A stretch of DNA of 6,447 bases from Eubacteriales bacterium (GTDB taxonomy: Bacteria > Bacillota_A > Clostridia > Christensenellales > Aristaeellaceae). Both the position numbers and the translations under genes were made by a program. Positions 1 through 5,396 of this stretch are shown here, piece by piece. The notes beneath the pieces are model-generated. The model saw nothing but the letters and a program-made list of their open reading frames with translations, did no database searches and was not told the DNA's origin. The DNA lies in NCBI GenBank assembly GCA_029974035.1, contig JARKQG010000116.1:1-6447 (forward strand), in the 5' to 3' direction. Position 1 is the first letter of the stretch, and each line of letters opens with the position of its first letter.

Positions 1-958
1 CGTCGGCGACGGTATCCATGCCCAGGGGCCAGATCAGCGTCACGACGAGGGTCATCACCGCGAACAGGCCGCAGGTGATGTAGGTGCCGCTGTTGAGGGC
101 CTTGCCCGGGTCGCCGTCTTTTCCGATCTTGGAGACGAACACGCCGATGATCGACGCCAGAAGGCCCAGCGCGCCGAAGCAGAAGATCAGCTCGATCTTG
201 CCCAGCACCGTCGCGATGACCATCGCCGCCGCGATGGAGGCCACATTAGAGTCAAACAGGTCCGCGCCCATGCCGGCCACGTCGCCCACGTTGTCGCCCA
301 CGTTGTCGGCGATGACCGCCGGGTTGCGCGGGTCGTCCTCGGGGATGCCCAGCTCCACCTTGCCGGTGAGGTCGGCGGAGATGTCCGCGGTCTTGGTGAA
401 GATGCCGCCGCCCGCCTTGGCAAACAGCGCCAGCGAGCTCGCGCCGAAGCTGAAGGCCATGATCAGCTCATCCGGGTTGTCCTGCTTGATGAGAAACAGG
501 ATCGCGGTGCCCAGAAGGGACGTGGCCACGACTGCCATGCCCATGACCGCGCCGCCGCGGAAGCCCGCCATGTAGGCCGGGGCAATGCCTTCCCGCGCCG
601 CGGAGGCCGAACGGCTGTTGGCGTAGGTCGCGATCGAGATGCCCACCACGCCCGCCACGGCCGACAGCGCCGAACCGAACAGGTAGCTCAGCAGCATGCC
701 CACATTGTGGGACGGATCCGAGGTGGACCAGATCGGATGGGGCAGGAACAGCAGGATCAGAAGGCCCGCCGCCGCGCAGAAAATGGCGAGCGTCCTGTAC
801 TCGCGCTTGATGAACGTAAATGCGCCCTTGCGAATCAGGTCGCTGATGCGGTCAACCTCCGAGTTGGCTGTCGGCAGCGCCTTCACCCAACGGTAGAAGT
901 AGGCCGCGACGCCCAACGCGGCAATGGAAACCACGATGGCCACGATCGCCCAAACCAT
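1..958 (-). CDS. hppA: Membrane-bound ion-pumping pyrophosphatase HppA, N-terminal part (cut by window edge)
   Basis: This is an integral membrane enzyme that hydrolyses pyrophosphate and uses the energy to pump H+ or Na+ out of the cytoplasm. I translated 319 codons; family members are about 650-800 residues, so just under half is present and the C-terminus lies left of the window. The family hallmark is clear: a glycine-rich stretch at residues 183-187, the PPi/Mg site D192-x7-K200-x-E202, then PEDDPRNPAVIADNVGDNVG (206-225) and DVAGMGADLFDS (226-237). Hydrophobic helices are visible near residues 3-21, 57-73, 87-110, 137-157, 240-275 and 293-310. The start at 958 is chosen because GGGAG (968-972) lies 9 nt upstream. 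An in-frame ATG at 967 abuts that Shine-Dalgarno and is unlikely. The residues that separate K+-dependent from K+-independent pumps, and H+ from Na+ specificity, fall outside or cannot be judged here. Family assignment is near certain. Confidence 0.97.
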   Translation of the reverse strand, partial: MVWAIVAIVVSIAALGVAAYFYRWVKALPTANSEVDRISDLIRKGAFTFIKREYRTLAIFCAAAGLLILLFLPHPIWSTSDPSHNVGMLLSYLFGSALSAVAGVVGISIATYANSRSASAAREGIAPAYMAGFRGGAVMGMAVVATSLLGTAILFLIKQDNPDELIMAFSFGASSLALFAKAGGGIFTKTADISADLTGKVELGIPEDDPRNPAVIADNVGDNVGDVAGMGADLFDSNVASIAAAMVIATVLGKIELIFCFGALGLLASIIGVFVSKIGKDGDPGKALNSGTYITCGLFAVMTLVVTLIWPLGMDTVAD

Positions 959-960
959 GC

Positions 961-1003
961 GAAACATCTCCCTTTTTAAATATGTGCCTGGAGAAACATC
1001 TCC
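961..1003 (-). repeat. 11-bp direct repeat covering the hppA ribosome binding site
   Basis: GAAACATCTCC occurs at 961-971 and again at 993-1003, a period of 32 bp. Read on the minus strand (GGAGATGTTTC), the downstream copy contains the hppA Shine-Dalgarno. The upstream copy can fold into a small hairpin GGAGA-TGTT-TCTCC (1003-990). The same TCTCC could instead pair with the Shine-Dalgarno. The repeat is certain; any regulatory role is inference. Confidence 0.4.
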
Positions 1004-1065
1004 GGAATCTATTTTGCCGCGCCGCGCGGTTCCCCGTGAAAGGAAGCGGAGCGGAAAACAGTCGT

Positions 1066-1401
1066 TCAGGCCACCATGGCGGGCGGTGCGCGGCGCCTGC
1101 AAAAAGCAGGCGTCCGAGGCCGGCCGGATTGGGCCGCGGCATCGGGCGCGAGGGCCGCCGCCCGCACCGAGGCGGGCGCCGTCACGCCCAGGCGCGCCGG
1201 GCGGACCACCAGCCGCCACGCCCAGGCGCATTCCGGCAAAACCCATCGAGTCTCCGGGGGATCGGCGGCGTCCCAGGCAAAGGGCGCCCGCCGCGCGTCC
1301 GATTCCGGGCGCGAAAACGCGCCCGCGGGCAGCGAAAGCACCACACAGCCCATCGCCAGCGCGGCCGCAATCCAGTGGCGCCACCGAAAGCGAGCGCCCA
1401 T
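1066..1401 (-). CDS. Small putative secreted or membrane-anchored protein of unknown function
   Basis: This is a 111-codon reading frame that I do not recognise. Residues 1-30 look like a Sec signal peptide: a basic start (MGARFRWRHW), a hydrophobic core (IAAALAMGCVVLSLPAGA) and a plausible cleavage after AGA. There is no lipobox cysteine at the expected place. The rest is rich in Ala, Pro and Arg and has no visible domain. The ATG at 1401 is preceded by GGGGGAG with a 5-nt spacer, which favours it over an in-frame ATG at 1422. Codon third positions are mostly G/C for the first ~85 codons and less so near the end, so the C-terminus could be degraded or frameshifted. It has its own promoter upstream and points the same way as hppA, about 107 nt away, with no clear terminator between, so co-transcription is possible. 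High-GC DNA produces spurious ORFs, hence moderate confidence. Confidence 0.45.
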   Translation of the reverse strand: MGARFRWRHWIAAALAMGCVVLSLPAGAFSRPESDARRAPFAWDAADPPETRWVLPECAWAWRLVVRPARLGVTAPASVRAAALAPDAAAQSGRPRTPAFCRRRAPPAMVA

Positions 1402-1437
1402 CAAAACTCCCCCAAAGGTCAAATTGTAACCAGTCTA

Positions 1438-1466
1438 TATGTACCATAATTTAATCTAGCTGTCAA
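1438..1466 (-). promoter_or_regulatory. Sigma-A-type promoter for the minus-strand genes
   Basis: On the minus strand there is a perfect -35 box TTGACA (1466-1461), a 17-nt spacer, and an extended -10 element TGG-TACATA (box at 1443-1438, 3 of 6 consensus, helped by the TGn). Transcription would start near 1431, leaving a ~30-nt leader before the ATG at 1401. It lies in a short AT-rich stretch in otherwise GC-rich DNA. Confidence 0.6.
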
Positions 1467-1673
1467 GATGATTTCAAAACTCATTCTCCGCTTTTGTTCG
1501 CCAAAGACGCCCGGTTTACGGCGCCTTTCCGGCAATTATTTCCGCGCTTGCCCCGTAGTAGCATGGCTGAATCCGCCAAAGCCATTCCCCGCGCAGGCGG
1601 GCCCGCCCGGCGCGTCGCCGCCCCGGCATATTTTCACGGCGCAAACGCATACGTTGGCCGGGGTGGTGGAGCG

Positions 1674-1826
1674 ATGGAAGACGGGGAATATGTGCTGTCC
1701 CGTACCGCGCAGTATGAGGGTATTTCCATCCGCATTTATCGTCCGGCAATGACTCCGGCGGAAGCTGAGGCCCAAAGGAACCAGGCGGTTGAACAGTTGG
1801 TTCAAATTCTGAGCGACCCGCAATAG
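1674..1826 (+). CDS. Small acidic protein upstream of the serine recombinase, unknown function
   Basis: This 50-codon frame begins MEDGEYVLSRTAQYEGISIR and continues into a short segment containing IYRPAMTPAEAEAQ, ending in a probable amphipathic helix (AVEQLVQIL). I recall short proteins of this style (a beta-strand-like I-x-I-Y-R-P, then a T-x-x-E-x-E helix) next to recombinases in clostridial elements, but I cannot verify a family here. The frame stays open upstream to 1494. I prefer the ATG at 1674 because the upstream part lacks a good start signal and its composition looks non-coding. GGGTGG at 1661-1666 is a weak RBS 7 nt before it. The gene ends 70 nt before the recombinase start in the same direction, so it may be co-expressed. 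A role as recombination directionality factor or element accessory protein is a guess based only on position. Confidence 0.5.
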   Translation: MEDGEYVLSRTAQYEGISIRIYRPAMTPAEAEAQRNQAVEQLVQILSDPQ

Positions 1827-1896
1827 CAATCTGGCGGCAGCGCCTATAAGCGTATTTTGAGTCAGAGCGGAATAAAATACAGACGGGGTGATTGGG

Positions 1897-3444
1897 GTGG
1901 TGGACGCCATCTATGCGCGCCAGTCCATAGACAAAAAAGACAGCATTTCCATCGAAAGTCAGATTGCGCATTGCCGCTCAAAAGCCTTGCCCGGCGAAAA
2001 ATGCACCGTCTATGCGGATCGGGGATACAGCGGGAAGAACACGCTGCGCCCTCAGTTTGCGCAGATGATGAACGATATCCGCGCCGGGAAAATTCAAAAG
2101 GTCATCATATACCGGCTTGACAGGATCAGCCGTGCGATCATTGACTTTGCCAATATGTTTGAGGTCTTTGAAAAGCACGGCGTTTCCATCGTTTCATACA
2201 GCGACCCGATCGACACCACGACGCCGATGGGCAGGGCCATGATCAATGTCGCGATGGTCTTTGCCCAGCTTGAGCGCGAGACGATTCAGGAACGGGTGCG
2301 CGATAATTACTATTCCAGGGGCAAAGACGGCTTCTATTTGGGCGGCGCCGCGCCCTACGGGTTCAAAAAGGTCGAAACATTCCATGGCGGGAAAAAAACC
2401 TATACCTACGAGGCGGATGAGGTTGCATCCGAACGGGTCAGGCAGCTGTTTCAGGAATACGCGACGACGGATGTGGCGCTGGGCGCAATATGCGCAAGGC
2501 TCAACAAAGCGGCGGTGCTGACCAACCGGCAAAGGGCATGGACAAGCGTATCTCTGGGCCGGCTTCTTCGGAATCCGGCCTACGTGCGGGCGGACGCCGA
2601 CGTCTTCCTCTACCTGAAGAATAAGGGAGCGACCATGAACAGCGGCGTGGAAGACTATATCGGACGCAACGGCTGCTACCTCTACGGAGAGCGCAAAGGC
2701 GTCACGACAAGCCGGTTTACCGACATCTCCAAGAGCTTTGTAACGCTGGGCCTGCATGAAGGCCTTGTCGATTCTGACACATGGATTTCCTGCCAGAACA
2801 AGCTGGACCATAACAGGCAGGTCAAGAACACGGGAAAGGGCCGCCACACCTGGCTTTCGGGAATCATTAAGTGCGGATACTGCAAAATGGCAATAAACGT
2901 CGTCAATGGCTATAAGGACAAAAAGTACATTGCCTGCGGCGGACGGAAGCTGCGCATCTGCTATGACCGGAAAAAGACATTCCTTATTGAGGACATCGAA
3001 GCGGCGGTGGCCGGAGCGCTGATCCCCGAGATCCGGAACATGGTTTCCGGCGTGAACAGCATCGGCGTCAGCCGCGAGAGCAAAGAGGAAAACGAGCTGA
3101 AAATCCGCCTTGTAAAAGTGGATGAGGAAATCAGCGCGATGCTTGCAAAGATCCCCATGGCAAATGAAACGGTCATGCGCTACATCAACGAAGCGATTGA
3201 AAATCTGGATAAGGAAAAGCGGGAAACACTTGCGAAGCTGAATCAGATTCTCTCCGGAAAGGCGCGCCGCGCGCTGCCGATGGATTCGGTCGTCGCGGCG
3301 ATAACGGACTGGGACGCGATCCCCTTTGATAAGAAAAAGCGAATCGCCCGCGCGTTCATCAAGGCGGTTTACGTCACCGACGAAGGCATGGATATCCACT
3401 ATACGAACGCCGGAGAACTGACCGTCTCGGGTTCGGAGCCATAG
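1897..3444 (+). CDS. Large serine recombinase (site-specific integrase/transposase)
   Basis: This enzyme cuts and rejoins DNA at two attachment sites to integrate, excise or invert a segment. From the GTG at 1897 it has 515 residues, normal for large serine recombinases. The N-terminal catalytic domain (about 1-140) has the nucleophile Ser10 in IYARQS and the active-site motif YRLDRISR (residues 72-79). The recombinase domain (about 145-235) begins near APYGFKK. The zinc ribbon has KCGYC (Cys326, Cys329) with partners Cys347 and Cys355. A charged coiled-coil segment follows at about 393-452, then a short C-terminal tail. An in-frame GTG at 1888 is possible. I chose 1897 because GGGGTGAT (1885-1892) fits the extended anti-Shine-Dalgarno and sits at the right distance; GTG 1900 is also possible. 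No frameshift or lost catalytic residue is seen, so the enzyme should be active. Its stop codon lies about 22 nt before asnB-like coding sequence, as expected for an integrase gene at the end of its element. Confidence 0.95.
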   Translation: MVDAIYARQSIDKKDSISIESQIAHCRSKALPGEKCTVYADRGYSGKNTLRPQFAQMMNDIRAGKIQKVIIYRLDRISRAIIDFANMFEVFEKHGVSIVSYSDPIDTTTPMGRAMINVAMVFAQLERETIQERVRDNYYSRGKDGFYLGGAAPYGFKKVETFHGGKKTYTYEADEVASERVRQLFQEYATTDVALGAICARLNKAAVLTNRQRAWTSVSLGRLLRNPAYVRADADVFLYLKNKGATMNSGVEDYIGRNGCYLYGERKGVTTSRFTDISKSFVTLGLHEGLVDSDTWISCQNKLDHNRQVKNTGKGRHTWLSGIIKCGYCKMAINVVNGYKDKKYIACGGRKLRICYDRKKTFLIEDIEAAVAGALIPEIRNMVSGVNSIGVSRESKEENELKIRLVKVDEEISAMLAKIPMANETVMRYINEAIENLDKEKRETLAKLNQILSGKARRALPMDSVVAAITDWDAIPFDKKKRIARAFIKAVYVTDEGMDIHYTNAGELTVSGSEP

Positions 3445-3456
3445 TTTTCTTTAGAA

Positions 3457-3476
3457 TCTTTTCATGATAGGAAAGA
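3457..3476. other. Candidate attachment-site core (att half-sites joined)
   Basis: TCTTTTC (3457-3463) and GGAAAGA (3470-3476) form an imperfect palindrome (6 of 7 positions) around ATGATA, with GA (3466-3467) at the dyad. It lies exactly where the sequence changes from recombinase downstream DNA to asnB coding homology. Attachment sites of large serine recombinases are imperfect palindromes with a central dinucleotide, so this is a plausible crossover site. The exact core is inferred; the partner site has not been identified with confidence. Confidence 0.45.
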
Positions 3477-3894
3477 CCGGATGGGCATGTATTCCGGCCT
3501 TGAGGTGCGGGTGCCCTACTGCGATCACCGCATCGCGGAATACCTCTATTCGGTGCCCTGGCCGATGAAGGAGCTGGGCGGCTTTGAAAAGGGGCTTTTG
3601 CGCCGGGCGATGGCGGACTACCTGCCGGAAAAGGTGCTTACGCGCAAAAAAAGCCCCTACCCCAAGACCCACAACCCCGCCTACGCGCGCCTGGTCGCGC
3701 AGCGGCTGCGGGATCTGATCGCCACCCCGGGCGCGCCCCTGTGGACCATCGTCCGCCGGAGCCGGGCCGAGGCGCTTTTGGCCGAAGAGCCCGTCCAGAA
3801 CTGGTACGGCCAGCTGATGACCGCGCCGCAGACCATTGCCTACCTCCTGCAGGTGGACTACTGGCTGGAAAAGTACCGGGTGCGGATCGAATGA
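3466..3894 (+). pseudogene. asnB: 3' fragment of glutamine-hydrolysing asparagine synthetase (asnB), 5' part missing
   Basis: The frame from 3466 reads DRKDRMGMYSGLEVRVPYCD, then HRIAEYL, the well-conserved C-terminal part of the ATP-dependent asparagine synthase domain. KKSPYPKTHNPAY and the family's usual C-terminal end follow. About 143 residues remain of a protein that is normally about 610-630. The glutaminase domain with its N-terminal Cys, and the ATP-binding SGGxDSS loop, are both absent. The fragment has no stop or frameshift up to its TGA, so the disruption is either recent or reversible. The first ATG is at 3481, so a 137-residue protein could be translated, but it could not make asparagine by itself. 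The recombinase stop at 3442-3444 lies in the same frame, only 21 nt before the fragment. The simplest reading is that an element integrated into asnB and this is the right-hand remnant. The matching 5' part is not in the window. Confidence 0.88.
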
Positions 3895-3921
3895 CGTCCG
3901 CCGCGCGTAACACGCGCGCGC

Positions 3922-3950
3922 TTTACGGGCGGCGGGGAGTGTGCTATAAT
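3922..3950 (+). promoter_or_regulatory. Promoter of the PucR-family regulator gene
   Basis: There is a perfect -10 box TATAAT at 3945-3950 with an extended TGC just before it (3942-3944). A -35-like TTTACG (4 of 6) lies at 3922-3927 with a 17-nt spacer. The start of transcription would be near 3957, giving a ~60-nt leader that contains a strong hairpin. Confidence 0.75.
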
Positions 3951-3967
3951 TGCCCCAACTTGAGGGA

Positions 3968-4004
3968 CGAGGGCGTCGCACATGCGGCGCCCTCGCGCCT
4001 TTTT
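3968..4004 (+). terminator. Leader hairpin with T-tract: possible attenuator before the regulator gene
   Basis: Positions 3968-3979 pair with 3984-3995 (12 bp including one G-T pair) around an ACAT loop. A CGCC spacer and five Ts (4000-4004) follow. It lies between the promoter and the RBS GGGAGG (4005-4010). As drawn it resembles an intrinsic terminator in the 5' leader, which would make it an attenuator. The T-tract is short and offset by 4 nt, so it may instead act on mRNA stability or translation. Confidence 0.5.
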
Positions 4005-4017
4005 GGGAGGCAACGCG

Positions 4018-5163
4018 ATGGCGATCATGGTGCGCAAGCTCTACAAAAACGCCACCTTTCTCTACGGCATGAGTCTGGTGGCCGGGAAGGGCGGCATGAA
4101 CGGCCTGGTCCAGTGGGTGCACATCATCGAGGACGAGGCTGTGACCGGCTTTCTGCACGGCGGGGAGCTGGTGTTCACGGCGGGCATCATGAACCGGGGC
4201 GGCGACTGGCTTTTGAGCTTTGCCCGGCGCCTCGTGGACAACGGCGCCAGCGCCTTTGTGGTCAACCTGGGCCCCCATACCAGGGAGATCCCCCCTTCGC
4301 TCATCGCCTACTGCGATCAGGTGAACCTGCCCCTTTTCACCATCCCTTGGGAAACCCGCATGGTGGACATGACCCGGGACTTCTGCCACCGCATCATGCG
4401 CAACGAGCACGCGGAGGAGACCATTGCGTCGCTGATCAAAAACATCCTGTTCAAGGTGGGGGATGTGGAGGCCCAGGCCCTGCAGCTGGAACGCTACGGC
4501 TACCAGCGGGGCAGCCGCTTCGCCTTCGTGTGCGTCGGCGCGGAGGGCGAGGCTTGGCGGGAGATGGACGTCGCCCGCATCGCGGAGGCGGCGGCGCGGC
4601 GGCTGCACGAACTGTTCGTATCCTTTTCCTATAAGGAAACGCGCATACTGGTGCTGGTCAACTACGATGCCGACGAGATCGAAACCTTCCTCGCAGACTT
4701 TCTCGCGCTGGCGGCGGCGGACCTGCCGGGGCTCACGCTGCGGGTGGGCGTCAGCTCCAACCAGGAGGGCATCTACGACCAGACCGCCAACTTCGAGCGC
4801 GCGTTGTCCGCCATGCAGATGGCGCGCCGCCGCGGCGAAACCGTGGCCCGCTACGACCGGCTGGGCTTTTTTAAAATCCTGTGCGCGGTGGAGGACAAAA
4901 GCGTGCTGCGCGCCTTCTACCAGGAGACCGTCGGCCCGCTGGAAAAGTACGACCGGGAGAACCGGACCGAGCTGACGGGGCTGCTTCTGGCCTATCAGGC
5001 GCTCAACGGCAACCTGGTGAAGATCGCCCAGAGCCGCTACGTGCACCGCAACACCGTCACCAACCAGCTGAAAAAGATCAGGTCCATCACCGGCCTGGAC
5101 CCCATGGTGCAGAAGGACATGCTGATGCTCGCCACAGGGCTCCACATCCGGGAGATCCTGTAA
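4018..5163 (+). CDS. PucR-family transcriptional regulator
   Basis: This is a 381-residue cytoplasmic DNA-binding regulator. Residues ~5-120 match the PucR-type N-terminal sensory domain (purine catabolism regulatory domain), with the typical run VQWVHIIEDE, a GGELVFTAGI segment and PLFTIPWETR. The middle region (~165-290) fits the GGDEF-like domain of this family. The C-terminal helix-turn-helix (~318-365) reads LLAYQALNGN, then VKIAQSRYVHRNTVTNQLKK, a standard PucR/CdaR-type HTH. Length is slightly short for the family but no domain is missing. The ATG at 4018 has GGGAGG 7 nt upstream. An in-frame ATG at 3982 lies in the leader hairpin without an RBS and was rejected. Family members sense small catabolites or cell state and activate adjacent catabolic genes. 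The effector cannot be read from the sequence. The aminotransferase gene 230 nt downstream, with its own promoter, is the most likely target. Confidence 0.93.
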   Translation: MAIMVRKLYKNATFLYGMSLVAGKGGMNGLVQWVHIIEDEAVTGFLHGGELVFTAGIMNRGGDWLLSFARRLVDNGASAFVVNLGPHTREIPPSLIAYCDQVNLPLFTIPWETRMVDMTRDFCHRIMRNEHAEETIASLIKNILFKVGDVEAQALQLERYGYQRGSRFAFVCVGAEGEAWREMDVARIAEAAARRLHELFVSFSYKETRILVLVNYDADEIETFLADFLALAAADLPGLTLRVGVSSNQEGIYDQTANFERALSAMQMARRRGETVARYDRLGFFKILCAVEDKSVLRAFYQETVGPLEKYDRENRTELTGLLLAYQALNGNLVKIAQSRYVHRNTVTNQLKKIRSITGLDPMVQKDMLMLATGLHIREIL

Positions 5164-5191
5164 AGGGCGCGCCCCTCTGGGCAAAAATACA

Positions 5192-5233
5192 GCCCGGCAC
5201 GCCCCGGGCAGCCCCGGTCCTTCGGGTTTTTTT
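5192..5233 (+). terminator. Intrinsic terminator of the regulator gene
   Basis: Two GC-rich stems follow the stop codon. GCCCGG (5192-5197) pairs with CCGGGC (5204-5209). Then CCCG (5213-5216) pairs with CGGG (5223-5226), directly followed by seven Ts (5227-5233). The second stem is short but ideally placed before the T-run. Confidence 0.65.
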
Positions 5234-5251
5234 AACAATCTTCCGGCGCGC

Positions 5252-5265
5252 TGTGCAGATGCACA
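5252..5265. promoter_or_regulatory. Candidate operator: TGTGCA-GA-TGCACA palindrome
   Basis: This is a perfect 6-bp inverted repeat with a 2-bp centre, located 23 nt upstream of the -35 box of the aminotransferase promoter. Its centre is about 65 bp before the predicted transcription start, a usual position for an activator site. It does not match the B. subtilis PucR box as I remember it, and its spacing rules out a standard CRP site. The bound protein is unknown. Confidence 0.35.
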
Positions 5266-5288
5266 AGAAAAACTGTAGCCTCTGCCGC

Positions 5289-5317
5289 TTGACAAAATTG
5301 CAGCATTGAGATATACT
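5289..5317 (+). promoter_or_regulatory. Strong sigma-A-type promoter of the aminotransferase gene
   Basis: The -35 box TTGACA (5289-5294) is perfect. The spacer is 17 nt and the -10 box TATACT (5312-5317) matches 5 of 6. Transcription should start near 5324, giving a ~73-nt leader. Confidence 0.85.
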
Positions 5318-5340
5318 CCTTGCAAGTTCATAAAACGAGG

Positions 5341-5383
5341 CGCGCGGCAATGGAGCAGCAAACCATTGCCGCGCGTTAATTTT
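5341..5383 (+). promoter_or_regulatory. Perfect 13-bp leader hairpin with T-rich tail (possible attenuator)
   Basis: CGCGCGGCAATGG (5341-5353) pairs perfectly with CCATTGCCGCGCG (5363-5375) around a 9-nt loop, followed by TTAATTTT (5376-5383). It sits between the promoter and the RBS AGGAG (5384-5388) of the aminotransferase. The structure itself is certain at sequence level. It could be an intrinsic terminator used for attenuation, an mRNA stabiliser, or an operator. Confidence 0.65.
5350..5379 (+). CDS. Possible nine-residue leader peptide inside the hairpin
   Basis: An ATG at 5350 opens the frame MEQQTIAAR and closes with TAA at 5377-5379. ACGAGG at 5335-5340 (5 of 6 match to AGGAGG) lies 9 nt upstream. 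The start codon is in the left arm of the leader hairpin and the stop comes right after the right arm. The stop is only 4 nt from the aminotransferase RBS and 17 nt from its start, which would allow coupling or reinitiation. There are no repeated codons of one amino acid, so it is not a classical amino-acid attenuator. It may be fortuitous. Confidence 0.35.
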   Translation: MEQQTIAAR

Positions 5384-5396
5384 AGGAGATGATCCC

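Noticed and set aside
1092..1114. Hairpin CGCCTGC-AAAAA-GCAGGCG as a terminator of the small minus-strand gene
   Set aside because: No T-tract follows on either strand and the stem lies inside the reading frame; the Ts are in the loop.
924..1454. Overlapping plus-strand frames (924-1454, 982-1449, 1076-1429)
   Set aside because: They are Arg/Pro/Ala-rich, lack RBS and motifs, and run opposite to the better-supported minus-strand frame with promoter and signal peptide.
1494..1673. N-terminal extension of the 50-codon protein up to 1494 or 1563
   Set aside because: No Shine-Dalgarno precedes either ATG, and the added 37-60 residues are low-complexity, unlike the compact C-terminal part.
1850..1878. 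Promoter directly before the recombinase (TAAAAT at 1873-1878)
   Set aside because: No acceptable -35 box lies at 16-18 nt, so it was not called; the -10-like match alone is common in this AT-richer stretch.
2194..3399. A 401-codon minus-strand frame opposite the recombinase
   Set aside because: It is antisense to a well-conserved catalytic protein, with composition typical of a shadow frame and no RBS.
3982..4017. Twelve-residue N-terminal extension of the PucR-family protein from an ATG at 3982
   Set aside because: The ATG is in the leader hairpin without an RBS, while the ATG at 4018 has GGGAGG at 7 nt.
5165..5174. GGGCGCGCCC palindrome after the regulator stop codon
   Set aside because: It is a short GC-only palindrome expected by chance in this composition, with no further context.
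3451..5361. A 636-codon open frame on the minus strand
   Set aside because: It lies antisense to the asnB fragment and the complete PucR-family gene, both clearly coding. Long antisense frames are expected in GC-rich genes, and the translation has no recognisable domain.
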